DNA of 64,000 nt from Francisella endosymbiont of Ornithodoros moubata (GTDB lineage Bacteria; Pseudomonadota; Gammaproteobacteria; Francisellales; Francisellaceae). The DNA is taken from the NCBI GenBank assembly GCA_002095075.2, contig LVCE01000001.1, positions 186,001 to 250,000 on the forward strand. The letters run 5' to 3'. Below the pieces are notes generated by a model. That model searched no databases, was not told the DNA's origin, and saw only the letters and a list, made by a program, of their open reading frames with translations. How positions within the stretch are numbered: position 1 is the stretch's first letter; each line of letters starts with the position of its first letter. Shown in pieces: positions 39,719 to 50,367 of the stretch. Position numbers and translations under genes: made by a program.

Positions 39719-40942
39719 ATGTATGATGTAAATAAAATTAGACAAGATTTTCCTTTTTTAGCACAAAAAATAAATAACAAGTCAGTACTTTTTTTTGACA
39801 CAGGTGCCTCAGCACAAAAACCTCAAGCTGTTATAGAATCTATAGCTGAAGCATATGAATATAATTATGCTAATGTACACAGAGGAGTATATTCTCTTAG
39901 CCAAAAGGCTAGTGAGAAGTATGAAAATGTCCGTCAAATTGTGCAAAAGTTCTTAAATTCTAAATCAGCAGATGAAATAGTTATAACAAAAGGAACTACA
40001 GAGGCTATTAACCTAGTTGCTAGAGGTATTGGTAAAAGTATTATTAAACCTAATGATGAGATAATTGTCACAGAAATGGAGCATCATGCTAATTTTGTAC
40101 CATGGCAGATGCTTTGTGAAGACAAAAATCTAGCTTTTAAAGTAGCTATGGTTAAAGATAATGGTGAGCTAGATGTCGAGAATTTATTAGCTTTAGTTAC
40201 GGCTAAAACTAAAATCTTAGCTATTACCTTATGTTCTAATGTTTTAGGGACAATTAATCCTGTAAAAGATATTATCAAACAAGTTAGAGAAATTAATCCA
40301 GATATAGTCGTATTGGTAGATGGTGCTCAAGCAGTTATTCATACCAAGGTTGATGTTCAAGATTTAGATTGTGACTTTTTTGTTTTTTCTGGACATAAGC
40401 TGTATGGTCCAACTGGAGTAGGTATTCTGCATGGTAAATATGAACTGCTAAAACAACTTCCGCCTTATAATTATGGTGGTGATATGGTTGAAGAAGTAAC
40501 TAAAGCCAAAACCACATTTGTATTCCCACCATACAGGTTTGAAGCAGGAACACCAAATATTGTTGGGGCTATTGGACTTGGTAGTGCTATTGAGTATGTT
40601 GATTCAATTGATATGAGTAATATTGAAAAACATGAGCAAAAATTGTTAGAGTACGCGACAAGTGAGTTTAATAAAATTGATGGTCTAACTATAATTGGAC
40701 AGGCAAAACATAAAGCAGGAGTGATAACTTTTAATGTTGAAGGTTGTAACGCTAGTGATATTGGTGAGCTACTAGCAATCAAGGGGATATGTGTTAGAAC
40801 TGGTAAGCATTGTGCTCATCCTTTGATGTATCGAATGGGAGTTACCTCAACAGTACGTATGTCTTTTGGGATGTATAATACTTTTGAGGAAATAGATTTG
40901 TTCATAATAGCATTGAAAAAAGTAATATCTCAATTAAAATAA
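39719..40942 (+). CDS. sufS: Cysteine desulfurase SufS
   Basis: The 407-residue PLP enzyme has the cofactor lysine in FFVFSGHKLYGPTGVGILHG near residue 227. The SufS-type catalytic cysteine is in CVRTGKHCAHPLMYRMG near residue 365. It takes sulfur from cysteine as persulfide for Fe-S cluster assembly. It opens a tight plus-strand cluster with sufA (20 bases), sufT (12), coaD (11) and a ferredoxin (5). No sufE, sufB, sufC or sufD lies directly upstream, where sdaA sits. The ribosome site is weak. Confidence 0.94.
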   Translation: MYDVNKIRQDFPFLAQKINNKSVLFFDTGASAQKPQAVIESIAEAYEYNYANVHRGVYSLSQKASEKYENVRQIVQKFLNSKSADEIVITKGTTEAINLVARGIGKSIIKPNDEIIVTEMEHHANFVPWQMLCEDKNLAFKVAMVKDNGELDVENLLALVTAKTKILAITLCSNVLGTINPVKDIIKQVREINPDIVVLVDGAQAVIHTKVDVQDLDCDFFVFSGHKLYGPTGVGILHGKYELLKQLPPYNYGGDMVEEVTKAKTTFVFPPYRFEAGTPNIVGAIGLGSAIEYVDSIDMSNIEKHEQKLLEYATSEFNKIDGLTIIGQAKHKAGVITFNVEGCNASDIGELLAIKGICVRTGKHCAHPLMYRMGVTSTVRMSFGMYNTFEEIDLFIIALKKVISQLK

Positions 40943-40962
40943 TTTAGCAAAAAGAGGCAAGT

Positions 40963-41319
40963 ATGGTAGAAGTTTTTGATCCAAATGCTAGTAGTGTTTT
41001 AGAAGTTACAGATGCTGCGGCTAAACATTTCAAGAAACATCTAGAAAAGCGTGATGGTTGTATAGGTATTTATGTGGGAACTAAAGTTATGGGTTGTTCT
41101 GGTTTAACTTATGATCTTGATTTTGTTAAACAGCAACCTGAAGATACACAAAAAGTACAGCAGCACGGTATTAGTTTTTTTGTATCTAACAAATCTATAG
41201 ATTTTCTTAATGGTCTAAGAATTGATTATGTTCAACATGATTTTGGATTATATAAGTTAGAATATACAAATCCAAACGAGTTAGCACGTTGTGGTTGTGG
41301 TGAAAGTTTTACGGTTTAG
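40963..41319 (+). CDS. sufA: A-type iron-sulfur carrier (SufA/ErpA-like)
   Basis: The 118-residue protein carries the three cysteines of A-type carriers: VMGCSGLTYDLDFV near residue 43 and the pair in ARCGCGESFTV at the C-terminus. It accepts and hands over Fe-S clusters between the scaffold and target enzymes. AAGAGGCAAGT precedes the ATG. The suf context favours the name SufA, but sequence alone does not exclude ErpA or IscA. Confidence 0.9.
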   Translation: MVEVFDPNASSVLEVTDAAAKHFKKHLEKRDGCIGIYVGTKVMGCSGLTYDLDFVKQQPEDTQKVQQHGISFFVSNKSIDFLNGLRIDYVQHDFGLYKLEYTNPNELARCGCGESFTV

Positions 41320-41331
41320 GAATATATAGGA

Positions 41332-41883
41332 ATGAAAGTAACAGATGTAGCAATAGTAAGAAGGCAAGTGAAAGTAACCGCTGTGCCATTTGGTAATGAG
41401 GTCGAGCTAATGCCTGGTCAAGAAGTTCTAGTAACTCAAGATAAGGGAGGAAGCTTTACTCTAAATGTAAATGGTAGTTTACTTCATTTAGATGGCAAAG
41501 ATGCTGATGCTATAGGTAAACAAATTGTTAAATATCCTGTAGAAGAATATAATATCAAGCCGGGTGATCCTATTAATATGAATGCTATTTGGGATCAAAT
41601 GAGAACGGTTTATGATCCAGAAATTCCTGTTAATATTGTTGATCTTGGTTTAATTTATAATATTGTCGCTAGAAAGCTAGAGAATAGTAATTTTCATGTA
41701 ATTATTGAGATGACATTAACAGCGCCTGGATGCGGTATGGGACCAGTGCTTATGACAGATGTTGAAAAAAGAGTAGCAATGCTTCCTAATGTAGATAAGG
41801 TTGATGTAGTGATGGTTTTTGATCCACCATGGAATTCAGAAATGATGACTGAAGTTGCTAAGTTAGAGTTAGGATTATTTTAG
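41332..41883 (+). CDS. sufT: Fe-S cluster assembly protein SufT (DUF59)
   Basis: The 183-residue protein has an N-terminal beta domain (about residues 1-75) and a C-terminal MIP18/DUF59 domain. The latter has TVYDPEIPVNIVDLGLIY near residue 97 and TLTAPGCGMGPVLMTDVEKR with the conserved cysteine near 139. SufT-type proteins aid maturation of Fe-S proteins under high demand. The position between sufA and coaD fits suf clusters in related gammaproteobacteria. There is no lesion. Confidence 0.9.
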   Translation: MKVTDVAIVRRQVKVTAVPFGNEVELMPGQEVLVTQDKGGSFTLNVNGSLLHLDGKDADAIGKQIVKYPVEEYNIKPGDPINMNAIWDQMRTVYDPEIPVNIVDLGLIYNIVARKLENSNFHVIIEMTLTAPGCGMGPVLMTDVEKRVAMLPNVDKVDVVMVFDPPWNSEMMTEVAKLELGLF

Positions 41884-41894
41884 CAATTTAGCTT

Positions 41895-42634
<740 letters not shown>

Positions 42635-42649
42635 AGCTATAAAAAATTC

Positions 42650-42678
42650 TTGGAAAATATTTTTTATTAATGTAAACT
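42650..42678 (+). promoter_or_regulatory. Predicted sigma-70 promoter of fopA
   Basis: TTGGAA at 42650-42655, 17 bases, TAAACT at 42673-42678. Each box matches four of six consensus bases at ideal spacing. It leaves a leader of about 45 bases before the AAGGAG site of fopA. Confidence 0.5.
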
Positions 42679-42731
42679 AACTCAGTCTTATGTTTTAGTA
42701 TGTGAATAAAAAGTATTTAAAGGAGTTTTTG

Positions 42732-43910
42732 ATGAGATTAAAAAATATTGTTATTACTACATCTGTGTTACTAGGTACAGCTACGGTATCAATAGCGGCA
42801 GATTCTGATAATGTAGATATGTCAGCAAACACAAATTCAGCTACTACTCAAAGTAGTGGTTTTACTTCTGATACTTTCATTGCTCCTTTTGCAAATACTT
42901 ATAGCTCTTTAACAAATAAGGATAATACTTGGGGCTCTCAAGATAGAACTGGACAGTGGTACTTGGGTGTTCAGGCTAATGGCCTTGCAGGAACTCCTAG
43001 TTCACCATCAGGTGCAGGAGTTAACTTTATCTTAGGTTACAATATCAACAAATATTTTGCGGTTCAATATAACCAGTTAGTTGGTAGAGATTTTGCTGGT
43101 TTAGGCGAAGGTGTTATAAACTTTAGTAATAGTACTATGTTTACTCCATATGCTGCAGGTGGTGCTGGTTGGGCAAACTTAGCAGGTCAAGCAACTGGTG
43201 CTTGGGATGTTGGTGGTGGTCTTAAGTTTGAACTTTCTAGAAATGTTCAAGCAAGTGTTGACTACAGATATATTCAAACAATGGCGCCTAGCAATATTTC
43301 TGTTACCAATGGTAGAGCAGGTACTAATATGATTGGTGCTGGATTAACGTGGTTCTTTGGTGGCAAAGACAACACTAATAATGATACTAGTAAAATCCAA
43401 GATAATGGTGCAACTACAGCTGCACAAACTGTTGCTATGCCTACTATTGATGAGTCTAAGTATGTTTTACCTGCAGGTATTAAGCAGTGTGAAGGTAACT
43501 TTAATCTAACTAAAGATGGTGTTGCATGCTATACAGTTAACGGTAATGACGTAACGGTTTACTTAGATACTAAATTTGCTTATGATAGAGCTACTTTAAA
43601 TTCTAAAGGTAAAAAAGCGATTACATTTTTTGTTAAGTTTATCAAAGATAGTAATATTGCTTCTGTGACAGTTAAAGGTTATGCTTCTCAAGGCCGAACT
43701 GGTAATGAATTTGATATGTATAACCAAAAACTTTCTGAAAAAAGAGCAGAAGCTGTTGCTGATTACATGAAGCAACTAGGCTTAGATAGTGAGAAGATAA
43801 TCACTAAAGGTTTTGGGTACGATAATACCTTAGGAGGTATTCCTAAATCTGACCCACGTAACCAGCGTGTAGAAGCTAGTGTATCAGCTCCTCTTAAAGA
43901 AGATAAATAA
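42732..43910 (+). CDS. fopA: Outer membrane protein FopA (OmpA family)
   Basis: I choose the ATG at 42732, because AAGGAG lies 9 bases before it and MRLKNIVITTSVLLGTATVS IAA forms a signal peptide. An earlier in-frame ATG at 42702 would spoil it. The mature part has an N-terminal beta-barrel (WYLGVQANGLAG, YAAGGAGWANLAGQ, YRYIQTMAPSN) and ends GAGLTWFFGG. After a linker comes an OmpA-like peptidoglycan-binding domain (TVKGYASQGRTG, NQKLSEKRAEAVADYMKQLG). At 392 residues it matches Francisella FopA, a major surface antigen anchoring envelope and peptidoglycan. It is intact. Confidence 0.95.
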   Translation: MRLKNIVITTSVLLGTATVSIAADSDNVDMSANTNSATTQSSGFTSDTFIAPFANTYSSLTNKDNTWGSQDRTGQWYLGVQANGLAGTPSSPSGAGVNFILGYNINKYFAVQYNQLVGRDFAGLGEGVINFSNSTMFTPYAAGGAGWANLAGQATGAWDVGGGLKFELSRNVQASVDYRYIQTMAPSNISVTNGRAGTNMIGAGLTWFFGGKDNTNNDTSKIQDNGATTAAQTVAMPTIDESKYVLPAGIKQCEGNFNLTKDGVACYTVNGNDVTVYLDTKFAYDRATLNSKGKKAITFFVKFIKDSNIASVTVKGYASQGRTGNEFDMYNQKLSEKRAEAVADYMKQLGLDSEKIITKGFGYDNTLGGIPKSDPRNQRVEASVSAPLKEDK

Positions 43911-44689
43911 TTCTTAAATTTAAGTTTTCTTATCACATACTTCTCATTCAATTAATTAGAATCTTATAGCTATTTAACTCTATTAGGTTTTCTTTGTAGT
44001 ATTTGTTTATTAATTACATTACTTTATTCGAGATTTTGTTATTTAATTCTGCAGTTAAATTAGGTGAATGGATATAATTTCTAGCTAGTTAAAAAAACTA
44101 TTGATTTAATTATTATTTTTAATAGAAATAAGTGGGCTAATAAGCGTAAGCCAAAGTCCTATTTTCTTAGATTGAAAAAGATATTTCTATAGATGGTTGA
44201 TGAGTTTGTTGAACTACTCAATAAGTTTTTGTTAGATTTATTCAAATGTGATAAAAATAAAAACTATAAGTTTTCAAAACAAGCTAACAAGCTTTAAGTG
44301 GTTAAATAGAAATTAACATAATAGGTATTTTTAAATTAGTCTTCTTGTACTTTCAAAGGTTTAATGTAAATATAAGACTATAGTCAAACTAAAGTTCTTT
44401 CTTATGAAGTAGTTATTTTAATACAGCTAGAAGTAATGTTCTTTCTATATTGTCGGGATTAATCAAATTTGATACTGATGTTGATTTATCTTCTGTATAA
44501 TCTAATATTTCAGCTCTTGATACTAGAATAACTGTAGCAGAATTTGATATGGTTATACTAGTTAAACTATCAATAATTTAACTGTTCAACCTTCTTTTTT
44601 CTGTGGAAAACTTCTGATCTGGACACTTATAGGGACACAAAAAAGGATTTATTCTTATAAAAACCTTTAAAATAAAAGTTTTTAGTATA
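43911..44689. other. Degraded interval after fopA with unassigned coding remnants
   Basis: There is no intact gene in about 780 bases. On the plus strand one frame from about 44120 reads WANKRKPKSYFLRLKKIFL, a TAG, then MVDEFVELLNKFLLDLFK and ends at TAA near 44298. On the minus strand 44577-44413 is open for 54 codons (ITISNSATVILVSRAEILDY then LINPDNIERTLLLAVLK) without a start. Both look like 3' ends of lost genes. I do not recognise either family. CTTAAATTTAAG followed by TTTTCTT at 43914-43932 could be a weak fopA terminator. Confidence 0.5.
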
Positions 44690-45919
44690 TTATATCACAT
44701 CACCAATTTGGAACATTGGCATATACATACTAACTACTAGGAAACCAACAACACCACCTAAAACAATCATAATCAAAGGTTCAAACATTGAGCTTAAACT
44801 TCCTACTAATGTATCTACTTCTTCTTGATATACTCTGTTTAGGTTACCTAACATCGTTTCTAGGGCACCTGATTCCTCACCTACGGCAATCATTTGTTCA
44901 ACCAGAAATGGAAAGCTTCCTGTCTCAATAATAGCTTCTTTAAATGGATGTACCTTTATTAATACTTTTTTTAATATCTAAAGCAGCTTGATCGTACTTT
45001 GCATTTCCTGTCGCAAGAGACACCATATCTAGGGCGCGTGTCAAACTCATGCTAGATTGAACAGTTATTTCTAAAGTACTGGCAAATCTTACTAGTGATG
45101 ATTTAAATATAACTTCACCAATTATAGGTACCTTTAACATAAAATGATCTTGGGCAATTTGGATTTTAGGAAATCTAAATTTTAATGATTTATAGACTGT
45201 TATTGTGATAAATATTACTAGAATAATTTTCCACCATGAATTCTGCATAAAGTTAGAGGCATCAACAGTCAATTGTGTAATTGCAGGTAATGGCTTACCA
45301 GAATTTATAAACATTGCTGAGAACGCTGGAACAGCAAATGTTAATAATATACCAGTCACACCAGCAGAGATAATACATACTATAATTGGATAAGATAACG
45401 CTTTTTTACTTTCTTTTTGATACTCTGTAATGCTTCACGCTGATCAGCAATTTTGTTAAGCATCAGGTCAAGATTTCCTGATTCTTCACTAGCAGTAATA
45501 AGACCAACATATAATTTATCAAATATTTTAGGAAAGTTACTGAGAGCTTTTGAAAATGAATCACCACCTTCGATTGCTTGTTTTATTTCAATAGCTAATA
45601 TTTTAAGGCGTGGATGCTTACGAATCCCCATAATAAATACCTCAAATGATTTAATTATAGGAATACCAGCTTTAGTTATTGTCGCTAGCTGGCGCGTCAT
45701 CTCTGTAATATCTTGATAAGATATTTTCTTAGGTAGTAGATCTTTAGGTTGTTTTTTGACTTTGATATCAAAGTAGCCTTTTTGTCTTAATTGAATTTCT
45801 GCCTTCTCTTTAGTATCAGTATCAATACTACCTTTAGTTTTTTTACCACTTTTTAACTTAGCTTTATAATTCCATGATACAATGGTTATTTTATTTTTAT
45901 CTTTTTTGCCAAATAGCAT
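44690..45919 (-). pseudogene. pilC: Type IV pilus inner-membrane platform protein PilC, two frameshifts
   Basis: Three consecutive frames give one GspF/PilC protein of about 409 residues: 45919-45380, 45359-44940 and 44893-44690. Motifs include TRQLATITKAGIPIIKSFEV, ALSNFPKIFDKLYVGLITAS, RFASTLEITVQSSMSLTRAL and GEESGALETMLGNLNRVYQE. The first break is a run of six A at 45402-45407 (complement), where seven would continue KKVKKALSYPIIV. The second is an extra T at 44942-44944, whose removal gives TSIKEAIIETGSF. PilC is the platform for pilus assembly. No nonsense mutation is present, so decay is recent. Confidence 0.9.
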
Positions 45920-45938
45920 ATATATTATTTTATTCCTT

Positions 45939-47708
45939 TTAACTTACGCGGTATGCTTCTTCCATTGATGTCAGACCTTCAGCAACTCTAACTAGAGCTG
46001 ATTGTCGTACAGTAGCAACTCCTTCTTTTTGAGCCTGTACTGCAATTTCTATAGTGTTCTTATCTTCTAATATCATTCTTGATATTTGCCTAGATACAGG
46101 CATAACTTCATACAAACCAATTCTTCCTTTATAACCTTTGAAACACCTTGGGCAGCCTTTAGGATTAGCTTTGTAAATCTTTGCATTTTTTACTTTATCT
46201 AGGGTTACACCAAATGTTTGTGATAATATTTCGTCATTAAGACCACTATCTTCGACAAGAAGTGAAAATTCTGTATTGGTATCTGGTAACTTGCACTTAG
46301 GACATAGTTTACGAGTTAGACGTTGAGCGATAATTAATGTTATAGATGTCGCAATATTATACCTAGGTAAGCCCATATCCACGAGTCTGTTTAATGTCTC
46401 TGGAACACTGTTGGTATATAGTGTTGACATAACTAAGTGACCTGTTTGAGAGGCTTTGATTGCGATCGAACCTGTTTCAATATCTCTAATCTCACCGACC
46501 ATGATTATATCTGGATCTTGACGTAAGAAAGACTTAAGTGCCGCTGCGAAGGTAAGTCCTTGTTTATTATTAACACTTACTTGGTTAATACCTTTTACAA
46601 TAAGCTCGACTGGGTCTTTGGCAGTTAAGATATTTTTTCTGGTTCATTAAGAATATTTATACCAGTGTATAAAGTAACAGTTTTACCAGAGCCTGTTGGC
46701 CCTGTTACTAATACCATGCCTTGAGGTTGTTGAATATACTTAAGATAGGTTTCTTTTTGTGATTCTGAGAAACCTAATTGTTCTATTGGTATTTGTGTTG
46801 AGCTTGAATCTATAATACGCAACTTTTCACCAAAACTAATTGGACATGTACTTACACGAAAGTCGATAGCTTTTCACGTGAGAGAGATATCTTAAATTTA
46901 CCATCTTGAGGAATTCTCTTTTCAGCAATATCTAACTTGACATGATCTTAAGTCTAGAAATAACCTTTGGAGCTAAATTCTTCTTAGTATTTAAAGTTTC
47001 AATTAGAAGACCATCTATCCTATAGCGAATACGGAAGTTTTTTTCATATGGTTCAAAATGTATATCCGAAGCACCTTTTTGGATAGCATCAACTATAGTA
47101 TTATTAATAAAGCGAATTATTGGAGCTTCTTCATCTTCACCGCTGCCTATTATCGCATCACCTTCGTGTTCTCCCTCTTCAACGAAGTCTATATCAAGCT
47201 CAGATCCTGCATCAATTCTTTCATTAAGCTTTGAGTCATCTTCTCTTTGTCCCTCATCTTTAATATACTGTTCATATTCTTCAATTTTTTCTTTAAGATG
47301 ATTCAGCTCAACAACTACTGGAATGAATGCACAATCATATTTACTACGGAGTTTTTTTAGAATTTGTTGACTTTCAATAGGGTTAGCAATTGCGACATGA
47401 GTAGTCTTTTTACGTGTAAAAAGTGCTAAGCATTGATTTTCACGACAAAAATCAATGTCAAAGTATTCTTGAGGTAAAAATTTTACATTTATAGCTGTTA
47501 AGTCGATATATTGTAAACGCAGTAATGTTGCTGACTCTATCATGAAAGATTTACTATCAATAATCTCATTTTCAATCAAATATTCTAAAAATCCTTGTTT
47601 TGCTAAAGACTTATCGTGACTTATTTCTTCAAGCTGTTGCTTTGTGATAAGCTTACGGTGAAGTAAAAGCGAAGCAAGTTTTTTGCAAATATGTGGATTT
47701 TCAATCAT
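45939..47708 (-). pseudogene. pilB: Type IV pilus assembly ATPase PilB, three one-base deletions
   Basis: Starting at 47708 the frame encodes the GspE N-terminal domain (RKLITKQQLEEISHD) and ends RLKIMS. The second frame has the Walker A box [20 protein letters not shown], and the third has VGEIRDIETGSIAIKASQTG, CPKCKLP and CPRCFKGYKGRIG zinc cysteines. The frame breaks are one missing A at 46935-46936 (TCAAG for TCAAAG), 46871-46874 (four of five A) and 46633-46638 (six of seven A). Repaired it would be a normal protein of about 590 residues. PilB powers pilus extension. It lies 19 bases before pilC in the same transcript. Confidence 0.9.
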
Positions 47709-47863
47709 CTATTATAAAGTAAACCTCAAATAGTAGTAAAATTATAACATAATTAAGGTAATTATTAAAAAACAAAATATTTAAGTTAAATTGATTAAAA
47801 TAGCGTATATAATTATAGTTTTTGATGTATAACCAGCGATGTAATTTAATAATGTGAAAATAT

Positions 47864-48616
47864 ATGCATGTAGATAAATTTATCTCTCATAGAGGTGCTA
47901 ATAGTTATTTCATTGAGAATACACTCGAAGCTTTTCAAATTGCTAATAATGCGGGTTTTAATTGGTTTGAAACAGATGTTCAAATGAGTAGCGATGGTGA
48001 GTTGTTTCTTTTTCACGATAAAACACCAAAGAGATTTGCTGATTGTAATAAAAATGTCATAGAAATGTAACTAAATGAACTCAAACAAATACAGCTTATT
48101 CACCCAATTTTAAAAGTAAAAGCTAAGATTCTAACTATTAGAGAATATCTTGATTGGGCTAGTGAAAATGATGTTTTTTCAAATCTTGAGCTTAAGATAA
48201 CTACTTAAGACAAAAATTACCAGCAAAAGCTAGTAGAAAAGGTTTTTAAAATACTTCAAGAGTATCCTAAGCTAAAAACAAAGATATTAATATCAAGTTT
48301 TTCAAATTTTGTAATGAAAGCTTTAAGAAAATATAAAAACTATCCTCAAGGGAAACTTTTTTATACAATAAATTGGCCTAGGCACTTTGATTATATTGAC
48401 AAAAAATTACATAAAAATTATAAACGAAATGCTTATCTAGCGATTGTTATTAACTACAGTTGTTTAAACCAGCAAAGAGTCAATTATTTAAAGCGCAAAT
48501 TTAACAAAATATTTGTGTATTCTGTTTATACTGATTCTGAAGTTAAACAATCACTCACATGGAGTATAGATGCGATATTTGTTGATAAAAAAGAGCAGCT
48601 AAATTTAGGTTTATAA
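47864..48616 (+). pseudogene. Glycerophosphodiester phosphodiesterase, two in-frame stops
   Basis: One continuous frame from 47864 to 48616 encodes the GDPD family: FISHRGANSYFIENTLEAF with catalytic HRG and ENT, FETDVQMSSDGELFLFHDKT with ExD and the HD, then LTIREYLDWASEND, FSNLELK and the C-terminal VYSVYTDSEVKQSLTWSIDA. It is interrupted by TAA at 48068-48070 and TAA at 48206-48208, with no shift of frame. The enzyme would release glycerol-3-phosphate from phosphodiesters. Repaired length is 250 residues, normal for the family. Any product now stops after 68 residues, before the barrel closes. Confidence 0.85.
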
Positions 48617-49052
48617 ATGATCTTTGAGAATTTCTTCTACAGTTATAGTTATCTTTTGATTATAAGGACAACCTTCAGGATAGAAATATTTTAGTTCTAT
48701 AAAGCCATCCGTGATTCAATATTTGAATGTAATAATAAGAATAAACATCTTTGATTACTTATAATTTTTCTGTTAACAAGCTTTCACCAATATTTATAAA
48801 TATTCCACTTTTTACGGATAATTTTTATATTTTGTTGCGTATTTGCTAGTTTTAATCCTTCAAGCATAGTGATACATTCTTTAGAAGGACCAAGAAAAAC
48901 GTAGATATTTCTAAAACATATATTTCTTATGGTGAGCTTAAGGGTGTTAAATATTTGTTTGAAAAGCTAGAAAGTAACGATATGGCAATTTTCTGCTGTC
49001 AAGCTGAACTTGAAGAAGTAGCAAATTATCTTGAAGAGTGTGAAAAAACTAT
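48617..49052. other. Degraded interval between the GDPD pseudogene and ispF
   Basis: On the minus strand about 48905-48620 carries frame-hopping coding-like pieces (FLGPSKECITMLEGLKLANT, NIGESLLTEKL, LKYFYPEGCPYNQKITITVE) that I cannot assign. On the plus strand a C-terminal Mur-ligase-type remnant is listed separately. No intact gene is present. Confidence 0.45.
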
Positions 49053-49063
49053 TTATCTGTACA
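48902..49063 (+). pseudogene. Cyanophycin synthetase/Mur ligase-like C-terminal remnant
   Basis: The plus strand reads DISKTYISYGELKGVKYLFE then KLESNDMAIFCCQAELEEVA NYLEEC before running into the 3' end of the convergent ispF. The pattern of an E/D-L-x-x-V-x-x-L helix followed by a 'gD-hhhh' strand is the end of CphA-type Mur ligases. I recall cphA near ispF in Francisella. Only about 45 residues are readable, so the family call is tentative. Confidence 0.35.
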
Positions 49064-49532
49064 ACAAACAAACTACGTGGGTTGCAATACCTTCTTCTCT
49101 ACCAATAAATCCTAATCTTTCAGTTGTAGTCGCCTTGATATTTATTTGGCTGATTTGTATTTCAAGAATATTTGCTAAGCATGCTCTCATTTTTTCAATA
49201 TGTGGTAGCATCTTAAGTGTTTGAGCAATTATAGTACAATCAATGTTACTTATGGAGTATTGTTTTTCAGAAAGCATTTTTTTTATTTTAGCTAAGAAAA
49301 ATTTACTATCGGCATTTTTGAATTGATTATCTGTATCAGAGAAATGTTTGCCGATATCACCTAACCCTAAAGCACCAAGAATCGCATCACAGAGAGCATG
49401 TATCAGTACATCACCATCAGAATGAGCTTCAAGACCTAGATGGTAAGCAATTTCCACTCCACCAATAATAATATTCTGCTTTGCTGAAGTGAATTTATGG
49501 ACATCATAGCCATGACCTATACAAAATGACAT
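49053..49532 (-). CDS. ispF: 2-C-methyl-D-erythritol 2,4-cyclodiphosphate synthase
   Basis: The 159-residue protein has GHGYDVHKFTSAKQNIIIGG with the metal-binding DVH near residue 9. HSDGDVLIHALCDAILGALG near 37 is followed by GDIGKHFSDTDNQFKNADS near 57, and INIKATTTERLGFIGREEGI is near residue 130. It makes the cyclic diphosphate of the MEP isoprenoid pathway. Length is standard. It follows the double rhodanese gene by 12 bases. It is intact amid decayed neighbours, consistent with an essential role. Confidence 0.97.
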   Translation of the reverse strand: MSFCIGHGYDVHKFTSAKQNIIIGGVEIAYHLGLEAHSDGDVLIHALCDAILGALGLGDIGKHFSDTDNQFKNADSKFFLAKIKKMLSEKQYSISNIDCTIIAQTLKMLPHIEKMRACLANILEIQISQINIKATTTERLGFIGREEGIATHVVCLLYR

Positions 49533-49544
49533 TATTTTTTATCC

Positions 49545-50294
49545 TTAATCTTGAGAAACTGGGTAGTTATTAGCTAGCCAATCCTTGATTCCACCTGCTA
49601 CAGAAATTACATTTGTATAACCCATATGCTGCAAACTCTCGGCAGCTAGAGCTGAACGAAAACCACTACCACAATATAAATAGATTTTTTGTTGTTTGTT
49701 AGGTACTAAGTTTTCAATTTTTACTTCAATTTGCCCTTTACTTAAGTGCGTAGCTCCTTGAATATGGAACCTATTAAATTCAGAGTCTTCTCTAACATCA
49801 AAAACTATACCATCAAGCTCTTGAGAATTAATCTTATTGTAAAGTTCGGTTGTAGAACATTCTTTTATCTGAGCTTTTGCATTATTGACAAGTCTTAAAA
49901 ACTCGTTTGGTCTGAACTGACTAGCTGAGACAATAGGGTAGCCTTTAGCATTCCATGCTCTCCATCCACCATTAATAGAGATAACATTTTTATAACCCAT
50001 CTCTCTAAGCTTATCTGCTACTAAAGCAGATCTAAAGCCACCACCACAATAGAAATATATTTTTTGATTTTTATTAGGAACGGCTGATTCAATAGCACTT
50101 TCAATAATTCCTTTACTTAGATGAATAGCATTTGGGATATATCCATTAGTTACTTCTGACTCTTCACGAGTATCTATAAGTAAGCCATCGAGTGTTTGTG
50201 TCTCATTCATTTTTTGGATATCATCAATAGTACATTCTTGTATTCTAGATTTTGCTTCATCTACTAATTTTAAAAATCCTGATGAGTGTTGCAT
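49545..50294 (-). CDS. Tandem rhodanese-domain protein
   Basis: The start is placed at the ATG at 50294 because AAGG lies 8 bases before it. A GTG three codons earlier would overlap that site. The 249-residue protein holds two rhodanese repeats of about 120 residues. Each has D-x-R-E-x-x-E/S (IDTREESEV, FDVREDSEF), an HLSKG element and an active cysteine loop (YCGGGFRSALVADKL near 87, YCGSGFRSALAAESL near 213). The two halves align along their length, so they arose by duplication. It likely handles persulfide sulfur, partner unknown. It has no transport signal. Confidence 0.88.
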   Translation of the reverse strand: MQHSSGFLKLVDEAKSRIQECTIDDIQKMNETQTLDGLLIDTREESEVTNGYIPNAIHLSKGIIESAIESAVPNKNQKIYFYCGGGFRSALVADKLREMGYKNVISINGGWRAWNAKGYPIVSASQFRPNEFLRLVNNAKAQIKECSTTELYNKINSQELDGIVFDVREDSEFNRFHIQGATHLSKGQIEVKIENLVPNKQQKIYLYCGSGFRSALAAESLQHMGYTNVISVAGGIKDWLANNYPVSQD

Positions 50295-50367
50295 AATTTT
50301 CACCTTATAATTTTGTGGTTGTTCAACTATTAAATATTTTATATTTTTATCTGCTTAAAGAGAATAA

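Noticed and set aside
44580-44690. GGACACTTATAGGGACAC as an insertion-sequence end
   Set aside because: Only a short direct-repeat-like motif is present, with no matching inverted end or transposase remnant that I can recognise.
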